A stretch of 18,184 bases of DNA from Actinomycetes bacterium (lineage in GTDB: Bacteria > Actinomycetota > Acidimicrobiia > Acidimicrobiales > RAAP-2), in assembly GCA_021801615.1 (NCBI GenBank), contig JAJYXS010000139.1:1-18184 (forward strand), written 5' to 3'. Below the pieces are notes generated by a model, which was given only the letters and a program-made list of their open reading frames with translations, searched no databases and had not been told where the DNA came from. Positions 6,994 through 13,931 of this stretch are shown one piece after another; the stretch's first letter is position 1, and each line of letters starts with the position of its first letter. Both the position numbers and the translations under genes were made by a program.

Positions 6994-7083
6994 GATCGCG
7001 TAGGGTCTGGTCCGTACCGGTCAGTGCGATCGGTCCGGTCGTCGAATCCCGTGCGATCGCGTAGGGTCCGCTCGCGTAGGGTC
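6994..7083 (+). repeat. Spaced 14-bp repeats holding TAGGGT boxes
   Basis: gatcgcgtagggtc occurs at 6994-7007 and 7055-7068, and tcgcgtagggtc again at 7072-7083, just before the phosphatase ATG at 7090. Each copy carries TAGGGT (7001, 7062, 7077), which fits the TAnnnT -10 pattern. The last copy also supplies AGGG, a weak Shine-Dalgarno, 9 bases before the start. They may be repeated promoters or simply a dispersed repeat. Confidence 0.55.
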
Positions 7084-7089
7084 GAACGC

Positions 7090-7665
7090 ATGGTGCTGGC
7101 GGTGGTCCGGCATGCGCACGCCGGGTCCAAGGACCGCTGGCTCGGCGACGACCGTCTCCGACCTCTGAACGGGCGAGGCCGGAGAGAGGCGCTCGCGCTC
7201 GTGGGGCTGCTCGTGCCCTACCGGCCTCGGCGGGTGGTTTCAAGCCCGCTCGTGCGCTGCCTTCAGACCATCGAGCCGCTCGCGACGGAGCTGGGCATCA
7301 CGGTCGAGACCTCCGAGACACTCGGTCCGCAGGCCGGCCGTGGGGCGGCCAGGCTGCTGCGGGCCCTGGCGTCCGGACGCCACAACGTCGTGGTCTGCAC
7401 GCACGGCGAGACGATCGAAGCGCTCCAGCGAGAGCTCGTCCAGCCCGGCACGCTCGCCTTCGGACCGGGCGGTCCGCACGAGAAGGGTTCGGTCTGGTTG
7501 CTCCACGCGAGCGCGGCGCAGTTCACGTCGGCCGTCTATCTGCCTCCCTGTCCGCCGCCTGGCAACGACCGTACGGCTGCGACAGCCGACCTCGAGGCGC
7601 GCGGGCCTGAAAGTCGCTCCGCTCTTCGGCCTCCGCTCGCTCGGCCGCAGGCCCGCCTGCAATGA
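7090..7665 (+). CDS. Histidine phosphatase (SixA / MutT1 C-terminal-like)
   Basis: Cytosolic phosphatase of the histidine phosphatase (phosphoglycerate mutase-like) superfamily, 191 residues. The phospho-accepting motif VVRHAHAG has R7 and H8, a second active-site Arg is R56 in SSPLVRCLQT, and the second His is H105 in CTHGE. The order RHAHAGSKDRW, LRPLNGRGRRE and CTHGETIEAL resembles the C-terminal half of mycobacterial MutT1, where it follows a Nudix domain; no Nudix domain is present here. The end (about 40 residues after VYLPPCPPPG) is low-complexity. The substrate is unknown: a nucleotide, sugar phosphate or phosphoprotein is possible. An AlkB gene follows 106 bp later on the same strand. 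Confidence 0.85.
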   Translation: MVLAVVRHAHAGSKDRWLGDDRLRPLNGRGRREALALVGLLVPYRPRRVVSSPLVRCLQTIEPLATELGITVETSETLGPQAGRGAARLLRALASGRHNVVVCTHGETIEALQRELVQPGTLAFGPGGPHEKGSVWLLHASAAQFTSAVYLPPCPPPGNDRTAATADLEARGPESRSALRPPLARPQARLQ

Positions 7666-7771
7666 TTTCGCGAGCCCGGCCCGGATCGACATGCGCCACG
7701 AGGGTGCGCGTGCGGGTCCAGCGCAGGACGCCGTGCGGCGAGGCGAACGTGTGTTCGCTACACTTGTGTCG

Positions 7772-8392
7772 ATGCTGCAAGACACGCTCTTCGCTGCCGG
7801 TGAGCAGGTCGTCCTCCGACCCGTCTCGGAAGGCTTGGTGCGGAGGACATTGGGCCAGGGCGCCTGGCTGGACCTCCGCCCGGGCTGGGTGGGGGGAGCC
7901 GGGGAGCTGTTCTGTCGTCTCGAGCGGGCGGTGCCCTGGAAGGCGGAGCGACGGCTGATGTACGAGCGGATCGTCGACGTGCCGAGGCTCTCGTCTTTCT
8001 ACGAGCGGGATGACGCGCTTCCCGACCCGGCAGTGGCGGAGATGCGCTCGGTCCTGAGCGGCTACTACGCAGCCGAGATCGGCGAGCCGCTGGAGACCGT
8101 CGGGCTCTGCCTGTACCGAGACGGCGACGACAGCGTCGCGTGGCACGGCGACCGGATCGGGCGCGCCTCGGCGGAGGACACGGTGGTCGCGATCGTCTCC
8201 CTCGGTGCGACGCGCCGGTTCCTCCTGCGCCCGCGCGGCGGCGGGCATGCCAGGGCTCTGCAGGTGTCGGCCGGCGACCTGCTCGTGATGGGCGGGAGCT
8301 GCCAGCGGACCTGGGACCACGCTGTCCCGAAGAGCAGGCGAGCCACTGGCCCGCGCATCAGCCTCCAGTTCCGCCCCTCGGGTGTGCGCTGA
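7772..8392 (+). CDS. AlkB-family Fe(II)/2-oxoglutarate dioxygenase
   Basis: Oxidative demethylase expected to remove alkyl groups such as 1-methyladenine or 3-methylcytosine from DNA or RNA, using Fe(II), O2 and 2-oxoglutarate. The 206-residue product has the iron ligands H125 and D127 in WHGDRIG and H183 in WDHAVPK, and the 2-oxoglutarate-binding R195-x5-R201 in RISLQFR. The text LYRDGDDSVAWHGDRIG and MGGSCQRTWDHAVPK is typical of actinobacterial AlkB. ATG 7772 gives the usual N-terminus (MLQDTLF). An upstream in-frame GTG at 7751 has a better Shine-Dalgarno (GAGG, 7 bases away) and would add seven residues. It may be co-transcribed with the phosphatase. Confidence 0.93.
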   Translation: MLQDTLFAAGEQVVLRPVSEGLVRRTLGQGAWLDLRPGWVGGAGELFCRLERAVPWKAERRLMYERIVDVPRLSSFYERDDALPDPAVAEMRSVLSGYYAAEIGEPLETVGLCLYRDGDDSVAWHGDRIGRASAEDTVVAIVSLGATRRFLLRPRGGGHARALQVSAGDLLVMGGSCQRTWDHAVPKSRRATGPRISLQFRPSGVR

Positions 8393-8535
8393 GGGGAGGC
8401 GAATGGCGGGCCGGCCCTGGTCCCGATGCCGAGGTACGACGTTCGACTTCCGGACTTTCGGTGTCCAACGTTCACGTCGGACATCAGAGGTCCCAACCAC
8501 CCGATCTTCGATGCCCGAGTCCCGGCGGCGGCCGG

Positions 8536-8541
8536 TAGAAT
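8536..8541 (+). promoter_or_regulatory. Candidate -10 box before structured element
   Basis: TAGAAT at 8536-8541 differs from TATAAT at one base, is preceded by GG, and is an AT island in GC-rich DNA. No TTGACA-like -35 stands 17 bp upstream. A start of transcription about 7 bases on would fall at the beginning of the foldable element at 8545-8632. Confidence 0.3.
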
Positions 8542-8544
8542 TTC

Positions 8545-8632
8545 GGTGCCCGGCCGCATGACCGGGTGCCAGCCAACGACGAGGCCCCTGGCAACCTCCC
8601 TCCGCCCCAGGGGCTTCGTCGCGCTGGCGCCC
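8545..8632 (+). ncRNA. Candidate structured RNA or terminator with alternative hairpins
   Basis: Three pairings are visible. Stem A pairs ggtgcccgg (8545-8553) with ccgggtgcc (8562-8570), including two G-U pairs. Stem B pairs gggtgccagc (8564-8573) with gctggcgccc (8623-8632), with one G-U. Stem C, nested in B, pairs cgacgaggcccctgg (8577-8591) with ccaggggcttcgtcg (8607-8621), with one G-U, and closes a C-rich 15-base loop. A and B share bases 8564-8570, so they exclude each other. It lies between the ends of two convergent genes, so a strong bidirectional terminator is the simplest reading. A small RNA is the alternative, given the -10 box just upstream. It contains GGCAACC as in SAM riboswitches, but no gene follows on this strand for 2.2 kb. 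Confidence 0.45.
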
Positions 8633-8690
8633 TCGCTCCATGCGGCCCCCTCGATCTGGCGCCCTCGCTCCATGCGGCCCCCTCGATCCG
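8624..8690. repeat. 32-bp tandem repeat, two copies
   Basis: Two identical 32-bp units at 8624-8655 and 8656-8687 begin ctggcgccctcgctccatgc and end cccctcgat, followed by the start of a third (ccggcgccc). The first copy begins inside the 3' arm of the outer hairpin stem, so part of that stem is also duplicated. Confidence 0.9.
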
Positions 8691-8697
8691 GCGCCCG

Positions 8698-8757
8698 TCC
8701 GTGCGCCTCCCCTCCGCATGACGCCCCTCCGTATGGCGCCCCTCCGTGCGCCGAGGC
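8698..8757. repeat. 15-bp tandem repeat up to the synthetase stop
   Basis: Units of 15 bp at 8698, 8713 and 8728, of the form tccgtatggcgcccc with a few changes, plus a degraded fourth at 8743-8757. The array ends one base before the stop codon of the minus-strand acyl-CoA synthetase at 8759. Confidence 0.75.
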
Positions 8758-8758
8758 C

Positions 8759-10477
8759 TCAGGACCTGAGCTCGGGGAAGTCCTCCTCGCGCCACTCCGA
8801 GCTGCGCGCGGCATCCGTGCCTTCGCGGGCGCGCAGCTCGACGCGCCTGATCTTTCCGGAGATCGTCTTGGGGAGCTCGAAGAGCTCGATGCGCCGGACC
8901 CGCTGGTAGGGCGCGAGGCGCGTGCGCGCGAAGCGGAAGAGCTCGAGCGCAATCTCGCGGGAGGGCTCGGTTCCGGGCACGAGCGCGATGTAGGCCTTCG
9001 GCACGCTGAGGCGGAGCTCGTCGGGAGACGGCACGACGGCCGCCTCCGCCACGGCAGGATGCTCGATGAGGACGCTCTCGACCTCGAACGGGCTGATCTT
9101 GTAGTCGGACGACTTGAAGACGTCGTCGGTCCTGCCGACGAACGTGAGGTAGCCGTCGGCGTCACGGACCGCCACGTCGCCGCTGTGGTAGTAGCCGCCG
9201 GCCATCGCCTCCTCGCCCCCGTCCCGGTAGCCCGCCATGAGGCTGAGCGGCCGCGCGCCGAGGTCGAGGCAGATCTCGCCCTCGCCCGGTCCCTCCACCA
9301 GGGACCCGGTCGCGACGTCGAGGAGCCTCACGGGCACTCCCGGAAGGGGCCGGCCCATCGAGCCGGGCACGAGCGGCGCGCCGGGCGGGTTGCCGATCGA
9401 CGCGGTGGTCTCGGTCTGCCCGTAGCCGTCGCGGATCGTGAGACCCCACTTCTGGCGTACCTGGGTGATGACCTCGGGGTTCAACGGCTCTCCCGCCGCG
9501 ACGAGCTCTCGGAGCGCGCCAGGTCCGCCGGAGAGGTCTGACTTGATGAGCATCCGCCACACGGTGGGCGGCGCGCAGAACGTCGTGACGTGCTCCTCGC
9601 GCAATCTCGAAAGCAGGACCGAAGGGTCGAAGCGGGCGAAGTCGAGGACGAGCAAGGTTGCTTCCGCTGCCCAGGGAGCGAACAGGCACGACCAAGCGTG
9701 CTTCGCCCAGCCGGGCGACGAGATGTTGCAGTGCACGTCACCGGGCCGCGTGCCGAGCCAGTACATCGTCGACAGGTGACCGACGGGGTAGGAGACCTGC
9801 GTGTGCTCGACGAGCTTGGGCTTGCTGGTGGTGCCGGAAGTGAAGTAGAGGAGCAGAGGGTCGTCCGCCGCGCTCTGCGGGTGGTCGACGGGTGCGGCGT
9901 CGAGGCCGTATGCCTCCTCGAGGTTCTGCCAGCCCGGCACCCGGCCGACCGAGATCCGCCCGTACATGCCGGGGACGTCGTCGAACTTCGGCGCGTCGGC
10001 AGGGTTGCAGACGACGAAGCGCGCTTTCGATCGGGCTATCCGGTCGGAGAGGTCGGGCGGCCCGAGCGCCGTGGTCGTGGGGACGATCACGGCGCCGAGC
10101 TTCATCGCCCCGAGCATCGTCTCCCACAGCGTGACCTGGTTGCCGAGCATGACGACGAGCGGGTCGCCTGCGCGCACGCCGACGCTGCGCAGCCATGCGG
10201 CCACCTGGTCGGACCTGGACGAGAGCTGAGCGAACGTCAGAGGAATTCGGGTCCCGTCCTCACGGACGACGACGAGGGCGAGACGTGCGTTGCCACGTGC
10301 GACCGGGTCGAACCAGTCGTGCGCCCAATTGAAGACCGGCCCGACGTCGGGGAAGGAGAACTCCGCACGTGCCCGCTGATCGTCGCCGCTCAGGGCGAGC
10401 AGCTGGTCCCGCGCGGCCCGGTAGGCGGCCGTCGCAGGTCGATCGGCCGTTGCAGAGGAGCTCGGTTCGATGCTCAT
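8759..10477 (-). CDS. AMP-forming acyl-CoA synthetase (medium-chain/acetyl type)
   Basis: Activates a carboxylic acid with ATP to an acyl-adenylate and transfers it to coenzyme A in the cytosol. The 572-residue product has all core motifs of the adenylate-forming family: the phosphate loop YFTSGTTSKPK (211-221), GYGQTETT (361-368), the hinge region YHSGD (440-444) with GRTDDVFKSSDYKISPFEVE after it, and the C-terminal catalytic Lys in LPKTISGKIRR (K552). The layout resembles medium-chain acyl-CoA synthetases more than long-chain FadD, but the chain length is not readable. The ATG at 10477 is preceded on the minus strand by AAAGGAG, 5 bases away. The same frame stays open far upstream only because of GC bias. 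The gene is divergent from ackA, with a 363-bp gap full of repeats. Confidence 0.93.
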   Translation of the reverse strand: MSIEPSSSATADRPATAAYRAARDQLLALSGDDQRARAEFSFPDVGPVFNWAHDWFDPVARGNARLALVVVREDGTRIPLTFAQLSSRSDQVAAWLRSVGVRAGDPLVVMLGNQVTLWETMLGAMKLGAVIVPTTTALGPPDLSDRIARSKARFVVCNPADAPKFDDVPGMYGRISVGRVPGWQNLEEAYGLDAAPVDHPQSAADDPLLLYFTSGTTSKPKLVEHTQVSYPVGHLSTMYWLGTRPGDVHCNISSPGWAKHAWSCLFAPWAAEATLLVLDFARFDPSVLLSRLREEHVTTFCAPPTVWRMLIKSDLSGGPGALRELVAAGEPLNPEVITQVRQKWGLTIRDGYGQTETTASIGNPPGAPLVPGSMGRPLPGVPVRLLDVATGSLVEGPGEGEICLDLGARPLSLMAGYRDGGEEAMAGGYYHSGDVAVRDADGYLTFVGRTDDVFKSSDYKISPFEVESVLIEHPAVAEAAVVPSPDELRLSVPKAYIALVPGTEPSREIALELFRFARTRLAPYQRVRRIELFELPKTISGKIRRVELRAREGTDAARSSEWREEDFPELRS

Positions 10478-10510
10478 GGGGTCTCCTTTGGGCGGCCGAG
10501 CAGCGGCGGC

Positions 10511-10581
10511 GCAACGACGGCGCGGCGGGCAACGACGGCGGACCGGGCGACGGCGGCGGACCTGGCGGCGACGGCGGGACG
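10511..10581. repeat. Imperfect 18-bp tandem repeat upstream of the synthetase
   Basis: About four units of roughly 18 bp at 10511, 10529, 10547 and 10565 share the pattern gcaacgacggcggaccgg with increasing divergence. They lie in the leader of the minus-strand acyl-CoA synthetase, starting about 34 bp before its ATG. On the plus strand a Gly/Asp-rich frame crosses them but has no support as a gene. Confidence 0.6.
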
Positions 10582-10708
10582 GGACTGACTGTGGATCGCA
10601 CCCGACGCTAGCAAGCAGGCTGGTGTCAGGCGCCGAGGGGAGCCGAGACGAACGGGGGAGATGAGCAGGCGTCCCGGGCCGGACGTGGCCGGCTGCGCCC
10701 GGGATGCG

Positions 10709-10803
10709 CCCGGATGTGTTGTCGGATGTGTGCCCGGATGCAGCCGGACGCGGCCGGCTGCGCCCGGATGTGTTGCCGGATGTGTGCCCGGATGCGGCCG
10801 GAA
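10709..10803. repeat. 54-bp tandem repeat upstream of ackA
   Basis: A 54-bp unit at 10709-10762 is followed by a nearly complete second copy to about 10803. Within each, the sub-block cccggatgtgttg and its variant tcggatgtgtgcccggatg repeat, so the array has internal periodicity as well. It ends about 38 bp before the ackA start and so lies in the ackA promoter or leader region. I see no clear promoter in the rest of the gap (10478-10840). Confidence 0.8.
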
Positions 10804-10840
10804 GCGACGGAAGGCCGGACGTTCTGGCAAGGTGGGGCTC

Positions 10841-12049
10841 GTGCGCGTGCTCGTGGTGAACGCGGGGTCGAGCAGTCTGAAGCTGAGCCTGCTCGGAGAG
10901 CGCGACCGGCTGCTGGCGCACGAGGACCTGCGCCGCTCGGACGAGCTGGACGTCGGCGCCGCGCTCGAGGGGTTCCTGGACGCGTCCCCGCCTGCGGACG
11001 CGATCGGGCACCGCGTCGTCCACGGAGGTGCGGAATTCGTGGAGCCGCTCGTGATCGACTCCCGGTCCGACGCGCAGCTCTCGCGCCTCGCCGATCTCGC
11101 TCCCTTGCACAACCCGCCGGCGCTCGAGGCCGTGCACGAGCTGCGCCGACGGCGGCCGGGGCTCGTGCAGGTCGCGTGCTTCGACACGAGCTTCCACGCG
11201 ACCCTTCCCGCCAAGGCAGCCACGTACGCGTTGCCGCGGAGCTGGCGCGCCGAGCTCGGCATCCGCCGCTTCGGGTTCCACGGGTTCAGCCATGCGTGGG
11301 CGAGCAGGCGCGCCGCGGACCTCCTCGGGCGTCCGCTGGCGTCCACGCGTCTCGTCACGGCGCACATCGGTGCGGGCGCCTCGCTCGCGGCGGTGGCGGG
11401 CGGCCGGTCCGTCGACACGACGATGGGGTTCACGCCCGTCGCCGGCCTCGTGATGGCGACCAGGCCCGGCGACGTGGACCCCGGGGCGCTGCTCTGGGCG
11501 ATGCGCCACGGAGTGGGGGTCGAAGAGGCGGAGGGCGATCTGGAGCACCGCTCGGGGCTGCTCGGCCTCTCGGGTCGCACGGGGGACCTTCGCCAGGTGA
11601 TCGCCGGCGCAGACGCCGGGGACCCCGAGTGCGCCGGCGCCTACGACGTGTACGTCTACCGGCTCCAGCGCGAGATCGGCGCGATGGTCGTCGCGCTCGG
11701 CGGGATCGACGCGCTGGTGTTCACGGGTGGCGCGGGAGAGGGGTCCTCGAGGCTTCGTGCCGACGTGTGCGCAGGGCTCGGCGTGCTCGGCGTCGATGTG
11801 CCCCGGCAGGACGAGCCCGGGGCCGACGAGCAGCGCGCCGGCGAGCCCGGGGCCGGTCAAGAGGTGGAGCCGGCGCTCGCCGACGCGACCGCTCCGCCGT
11901 CCGGCGGCACCGGCGACCGGGTGGTCTCCTCTCCCGGGGTGAGCCCGGCCGTCGTCGTCGTGAGGTCGCGCGAGGACGTCGAGATCGCTCGCGCGGTACG
12001 CCGTGCGCTCGCGTCCCCCGGCGCGTCCCCTCGGCCCTCGGTTGGCTGA
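10841..12049 (+). CDS. ackA: Acetate kinase with extended C-terminal insert
   Basis: Transfers phosphate between ATP and acetate to form acetyl phosphate, or the reverse to make ATP during acetate overflow. The 402-residue product keeps the N-terminal signature VNAGSSSLK (N7, S10, S12), RVVHGG (58-63), CFDTSFH (113-119), FGFHGFSH (144-151), HIGAGAS (175-181), ATRPGDVDP (206-214) and TGGAGE (295-300). Two variations stand out: FTGGIGEN of most homologues reads FTGGAGEG here, and about 48 low-complexity residues (321-368) sit where about 21-25 are usual, before the conserved tail PAVVVVRSREDVEIA. GTG 10841 is chosen because AAGGTGG lies just upstream. No phosphotransacetylase or phosphoketolase gene is in the window. 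The last 193 bp overlap the 3' end of the transporter gene on the other strand. Confidence 0.93.
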   Translation: MRVLVVNAGSSSLKLSLLGERDRLLAHEDLRRSDELDVGAALEGFLDASPPADAIGHRVVHGGAEFVEPLVIDSRSDAQLSRLADLAPLHNPPALEAVHELRRRRPGLVQVACFDTSFHATLPAKAATYALPRSWRAELGIRRFGFHGFSHAWASRRAADLLGRPLASTRLVTAHIGAGASLAAVAGGRSVDTTMGFTPVAGLVMATRPGDVDPGALLWAMRHGVGVEEAEGDLEHRSGLLGLSGRTGDLRQVIAGADAGDPECAGAYDVYVYRLQREIGAMVVALGGIDALVFTGGAGEGSSRLRADVCAGLGVLGVDVPRQDEPGADEQRAGEPGAGQEVEPALADATAPPSGGTGDRVVSSPGVSPAVVVVRSREDVEIARAVRRALASPGASPRPSVG

Positions 12050-13599
12050 GCGGTCCTGGGCGGCGCGCGGTTCGGGAGCACCGCGACCACGACGATCGCG
12101 GCGATCCCGACGACGAGCGCGGCCACGGTCACTGCGAGGTCCATGCCGCCGACGAACGCATGCCGCGCGGTCGCCATCAGCTCGGCGCCGAGCCGACCTC
12201 CTGCCGCGGAGGCGACCTCGATCGCTCCCCCCAGCGACCCCTCGATGAGCGAGACGATGCTCGACGGGACGTGCGCGTGCGAGAGGAGTGGCGCAAGCGT
12301 GTGGCCGTAGCGGCTGTTCAGCACGCTGCCGAGCACCGCGACCCCCGCTGCCCCGCCGAATTCGAGCGGGGCGCTGTTGGTCGCCGAACCGACGCCGGCA
12401 CGCTCGAGGGGCACCGCCCCCATGACGGCCTCCGTGCAAGGTGCGAACGCGAGCCCGACGCCGACGCCCATCGCCACGAAGGCCGGCAGCGCGTGGGCAT
12501 ACCCGCTGCCGACCGACGTGGACGAGAGCATGGCGAACCCCGCAGCCACGAGACCCATCCCGGCGAGCACGACGGGCTTCGTGCCGAGCTTCCGGTCGAA
12601 AACGATCGACAGGGGCGCCACCACGAGGAGGAGCAGCGCGATCGGCGCGATCCGCAGGCCCGTCCCGAACGCGCTGTAGCCGAGGGAGAACTGGAGGTAC
12701 TGCGTGAGCATGAAGAGCCCGCCGGTGAGGGCGAAGATCACGAGCGCCATCGCGAGGATCGCGCCCGTGAACCGCCTCGAGCGGAACAAGGAGAGCTCCA
12801 GCATCGGGTGGTCCGTGCGCTGCTCCCAGGCGACGAACGCGACCAGCACGCCCGCGCCCCCCAGGACGGACGCGAGCACCGTCGGCGAGGACCACGTCGC
12901 GGTCGGCGCGTCGATGATCCCCCACAAGACGAGCGACATCCCCCCGGTGGAGAGGACCGCGCCGGCGATGTCGGGCTGCTTCGCGTGGCGGTCCTTCGAG
13001 TCCGGGACGAGCCACAGCACGAAGGCGAGGCCCAACGCGCAGATGGGCACGTTGACGAGGAACACCGAGCCCCACCAGTAGTGGGCGAGGAGCCAGCCGC
13101 CGACGACCGGGCCGATCGCCACGCCGAGGCCGGTCGTCCCCGACCAGAAGCCGATCGCCGTCGCGCGCTCGCGCGCGTCGGTGAAGACGTTGGTCAGCAC
13201 CGACAGGGTGGCCGGCATGATGGCCGCCGCGCCGACCCCCTGGACCGCGCGCGCGGCGATCAGGTGTGCCGGGTCTCCCGAGAACGCGGAGGCCGTCGAT
13301 CCGAGGCCGAACACGGCGACGCCTGCGGCGAGCACCCACTTGCGTCCGAGGCGGTCGCCCAGGTTGCCGAGGACGAGCAGCAGCCCGGCGAACGCGACGG
13401 CGTAGGCGTCGGCGACCCATTGCATCTCGCTCGTCGACGCATGCAGCGATCGGATGATGTCGGGGATCGCGACGTTCAGGATCGTGGTGTCGAGGCTCGT
13501 GACGAGAAGGCTCACGCAGAGGATCGCGAGCACCGCCCACCGGTGCACGACCGGGTGCCTGCCGTCTTGCAGCGGGTCGTCGAGCTGGCGATCGGCCAC
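11857..13599 (-). CDS. DHA2-family MFS drug efflux transporter (14 helices)
   Basis: Proton-driven efflux pump in the cytoplasmic membrane, EmrB/QacA type; substrate unknown. The 580-residue product shows the 14-helix family signature LDTTILNVAIPDI near residue 40, motif A as GNLGDRLGRK between helices 2 and 3, and antiporter motif C as GVAIGPVVGGWLL in helix 5. Further helices run to about residue 508 (VVGIAAIVVVAVLP), followed by a 71-residue Ser/Thr/Ala-rich tail with no helix. That tail is encoded on the strand opposite the 3' end of ackA. GTG 13599 has no Shine-Dalgarno, but a -10-like box lies 7 bases upstream, which suggests a leaderless message. A MarR regulator gene lies 332 bp upstream on the same strand and is the obvious candidate controller. 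Confidence 0.93.
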   Translation of the reverse strand: MADRQLDDPLQDGRHPVVHRWAVLAILCVSLLVTSLDTTILNVAIPDIIRSLHASTSEMQWVADAYAVAFAGLLLVLGNLGDRLGRKWVLAAGVAVFGLGSTASAFSGDPAHLIAARAVQGVGAAAIMPATLSVLTNVFTDARERATAIGFWSGTTGLGVAIGPVVGGWLLAHYWWGSVFLVNVPICALGLAFVLWLVPDSKDRHAKQPDIAGAVLSTGGMSLVLWGIIDAPTATWSSPTVLASVLGGAGVLVAFVAWEQRTDHPMLELSLFRSRRFTGAILAMALVIFALTGGLFMLTQYLQFSLGYSAFGTGLRIAPIALLLLVVAPLSIVFDRKLGTKPVVLAGMGLVAAGFAMLSSTSVGSGYAHALPAFVAMGVGVGLAFAPCTEAVMGAVPLERAGVGSATNSAPLEFGGAAGVAVLGSVLNSRYGHTLAPLLSHAHVPSSIVSLIEGSLGGAIEVASAAGGRLGAELMATARHAFVGGMDLAVTVAALVVGIAAIVVVAVLPNRAPPRTAQPTEGRGDAPGDASARRTARAISTSSRDLTTTTAGLTPGEETTRSPVPPDGGAVASASAGSTS

Positions 13600-13606
13600 C
13601 GGTCCG

Positions 13607-13612
13607 ACGGTA
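13607..13612 (-). promoter_or_regulatory. Candidate -10 box for a leaderless transporter mRNA
   Basis: On the minus strand TACCGT fits TAnnnT and ends exactly 7 bases before the GTG start at 13599. Transcription would begin at or next to the G of GTG, and no Shine-Dalgarno is present. Both fit leaderless expression, which is common in Actinomycetota. No -35 is evident. Confidence 0.35.
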
Positions 13613-13706
13613 CGCCCGCACGAGCCGCCAGCAGGACGATTCGCTGGGAGGATTCTCGGTGAGGTTCAGGCAAGGTCCAGCCAGGTTCGCGGGCACACGG
13701 CGCAGG

Positions 13707-13843
13707 GGGAACCAGGGCAGGCTGTCCGAGCAGGCCGCGACCCTCCTGCGCAGGGTTCACGGGTACAGGGAACCAGGGCAGGCTGCCCGAGCAGGCCGCG
13801 ACCGTCCTGCGCAGGGTTCACGGGTACAGGGAACCAGGGCAGG
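13707..13843. repeat. 61-bp tandem repeat between marR-like gene and transporter
   Basis: Two copies of 61 bp (13707-13767 and 13768-13828) differ at only two positions, plus 15 bases of a third. They begin gggaaccagggcaggctg and end ttcacgggtaca. The sequence before copy 1 (from about 13681) is a degraded relative. The array fills most of the 332-bp gap between the regulator and the transporter, so it separates the two genes transcriptionally or carries binding sites. Confidence 0.9.
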
Positions 13844-13889
13844 AGCGCGGACGGCGGTGACGACGAGCCGGGCGCCCAGCCGTGCGCGG

Positions 13890-13925
13890 CCCCTGCGCCC
13901 CCTGCGCCCCCTGCGCCCCCTGCGC
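13890..13925. repeat. 9-bp tandem repeat, four copies
   Basis: Four identical units cccctgcgc run from 13890 to 13925, ending 6 bp before the stop codon of the MarR gene at 13932. A 9-bp period keeps frame. It is the shortest-period array in the window. Confidence 0.9.
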
Positions 13926-13931
13926 TGACGG

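Noticed and set aside
8554..8632. SAM riboswitch (GGCAACC core and GTGCCAGC as in SAM-IV)
   Set aside because: The stems do not match the SAM-I or SAM-IV layout that I know, and there is no methionine or SAM gene, nor any plus-strand gene within 2.2 kb. A covariance-model search would settle it.
10714..13662. A plus-strand open frame of about 980 codons
   Set aside because: It starts in the ackA upstream region and runs out of frame through ackA and antisense through the transporter. Its composition is extremely Arg-rich with no recognisable motif, so it is a shadow.
8759..13696. A single minus-strand open frame of about 1645 codons
   Set aside because: Only its last 572 codons are the acyl-CoA synthetase, which has its own ATG and Shine-Dalgarno at 10477. 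The upstream part is antisense to ackA and out of frame with the transporter; it is Arg/Pro/Ala-rich and has no domains. High GC removes stops.
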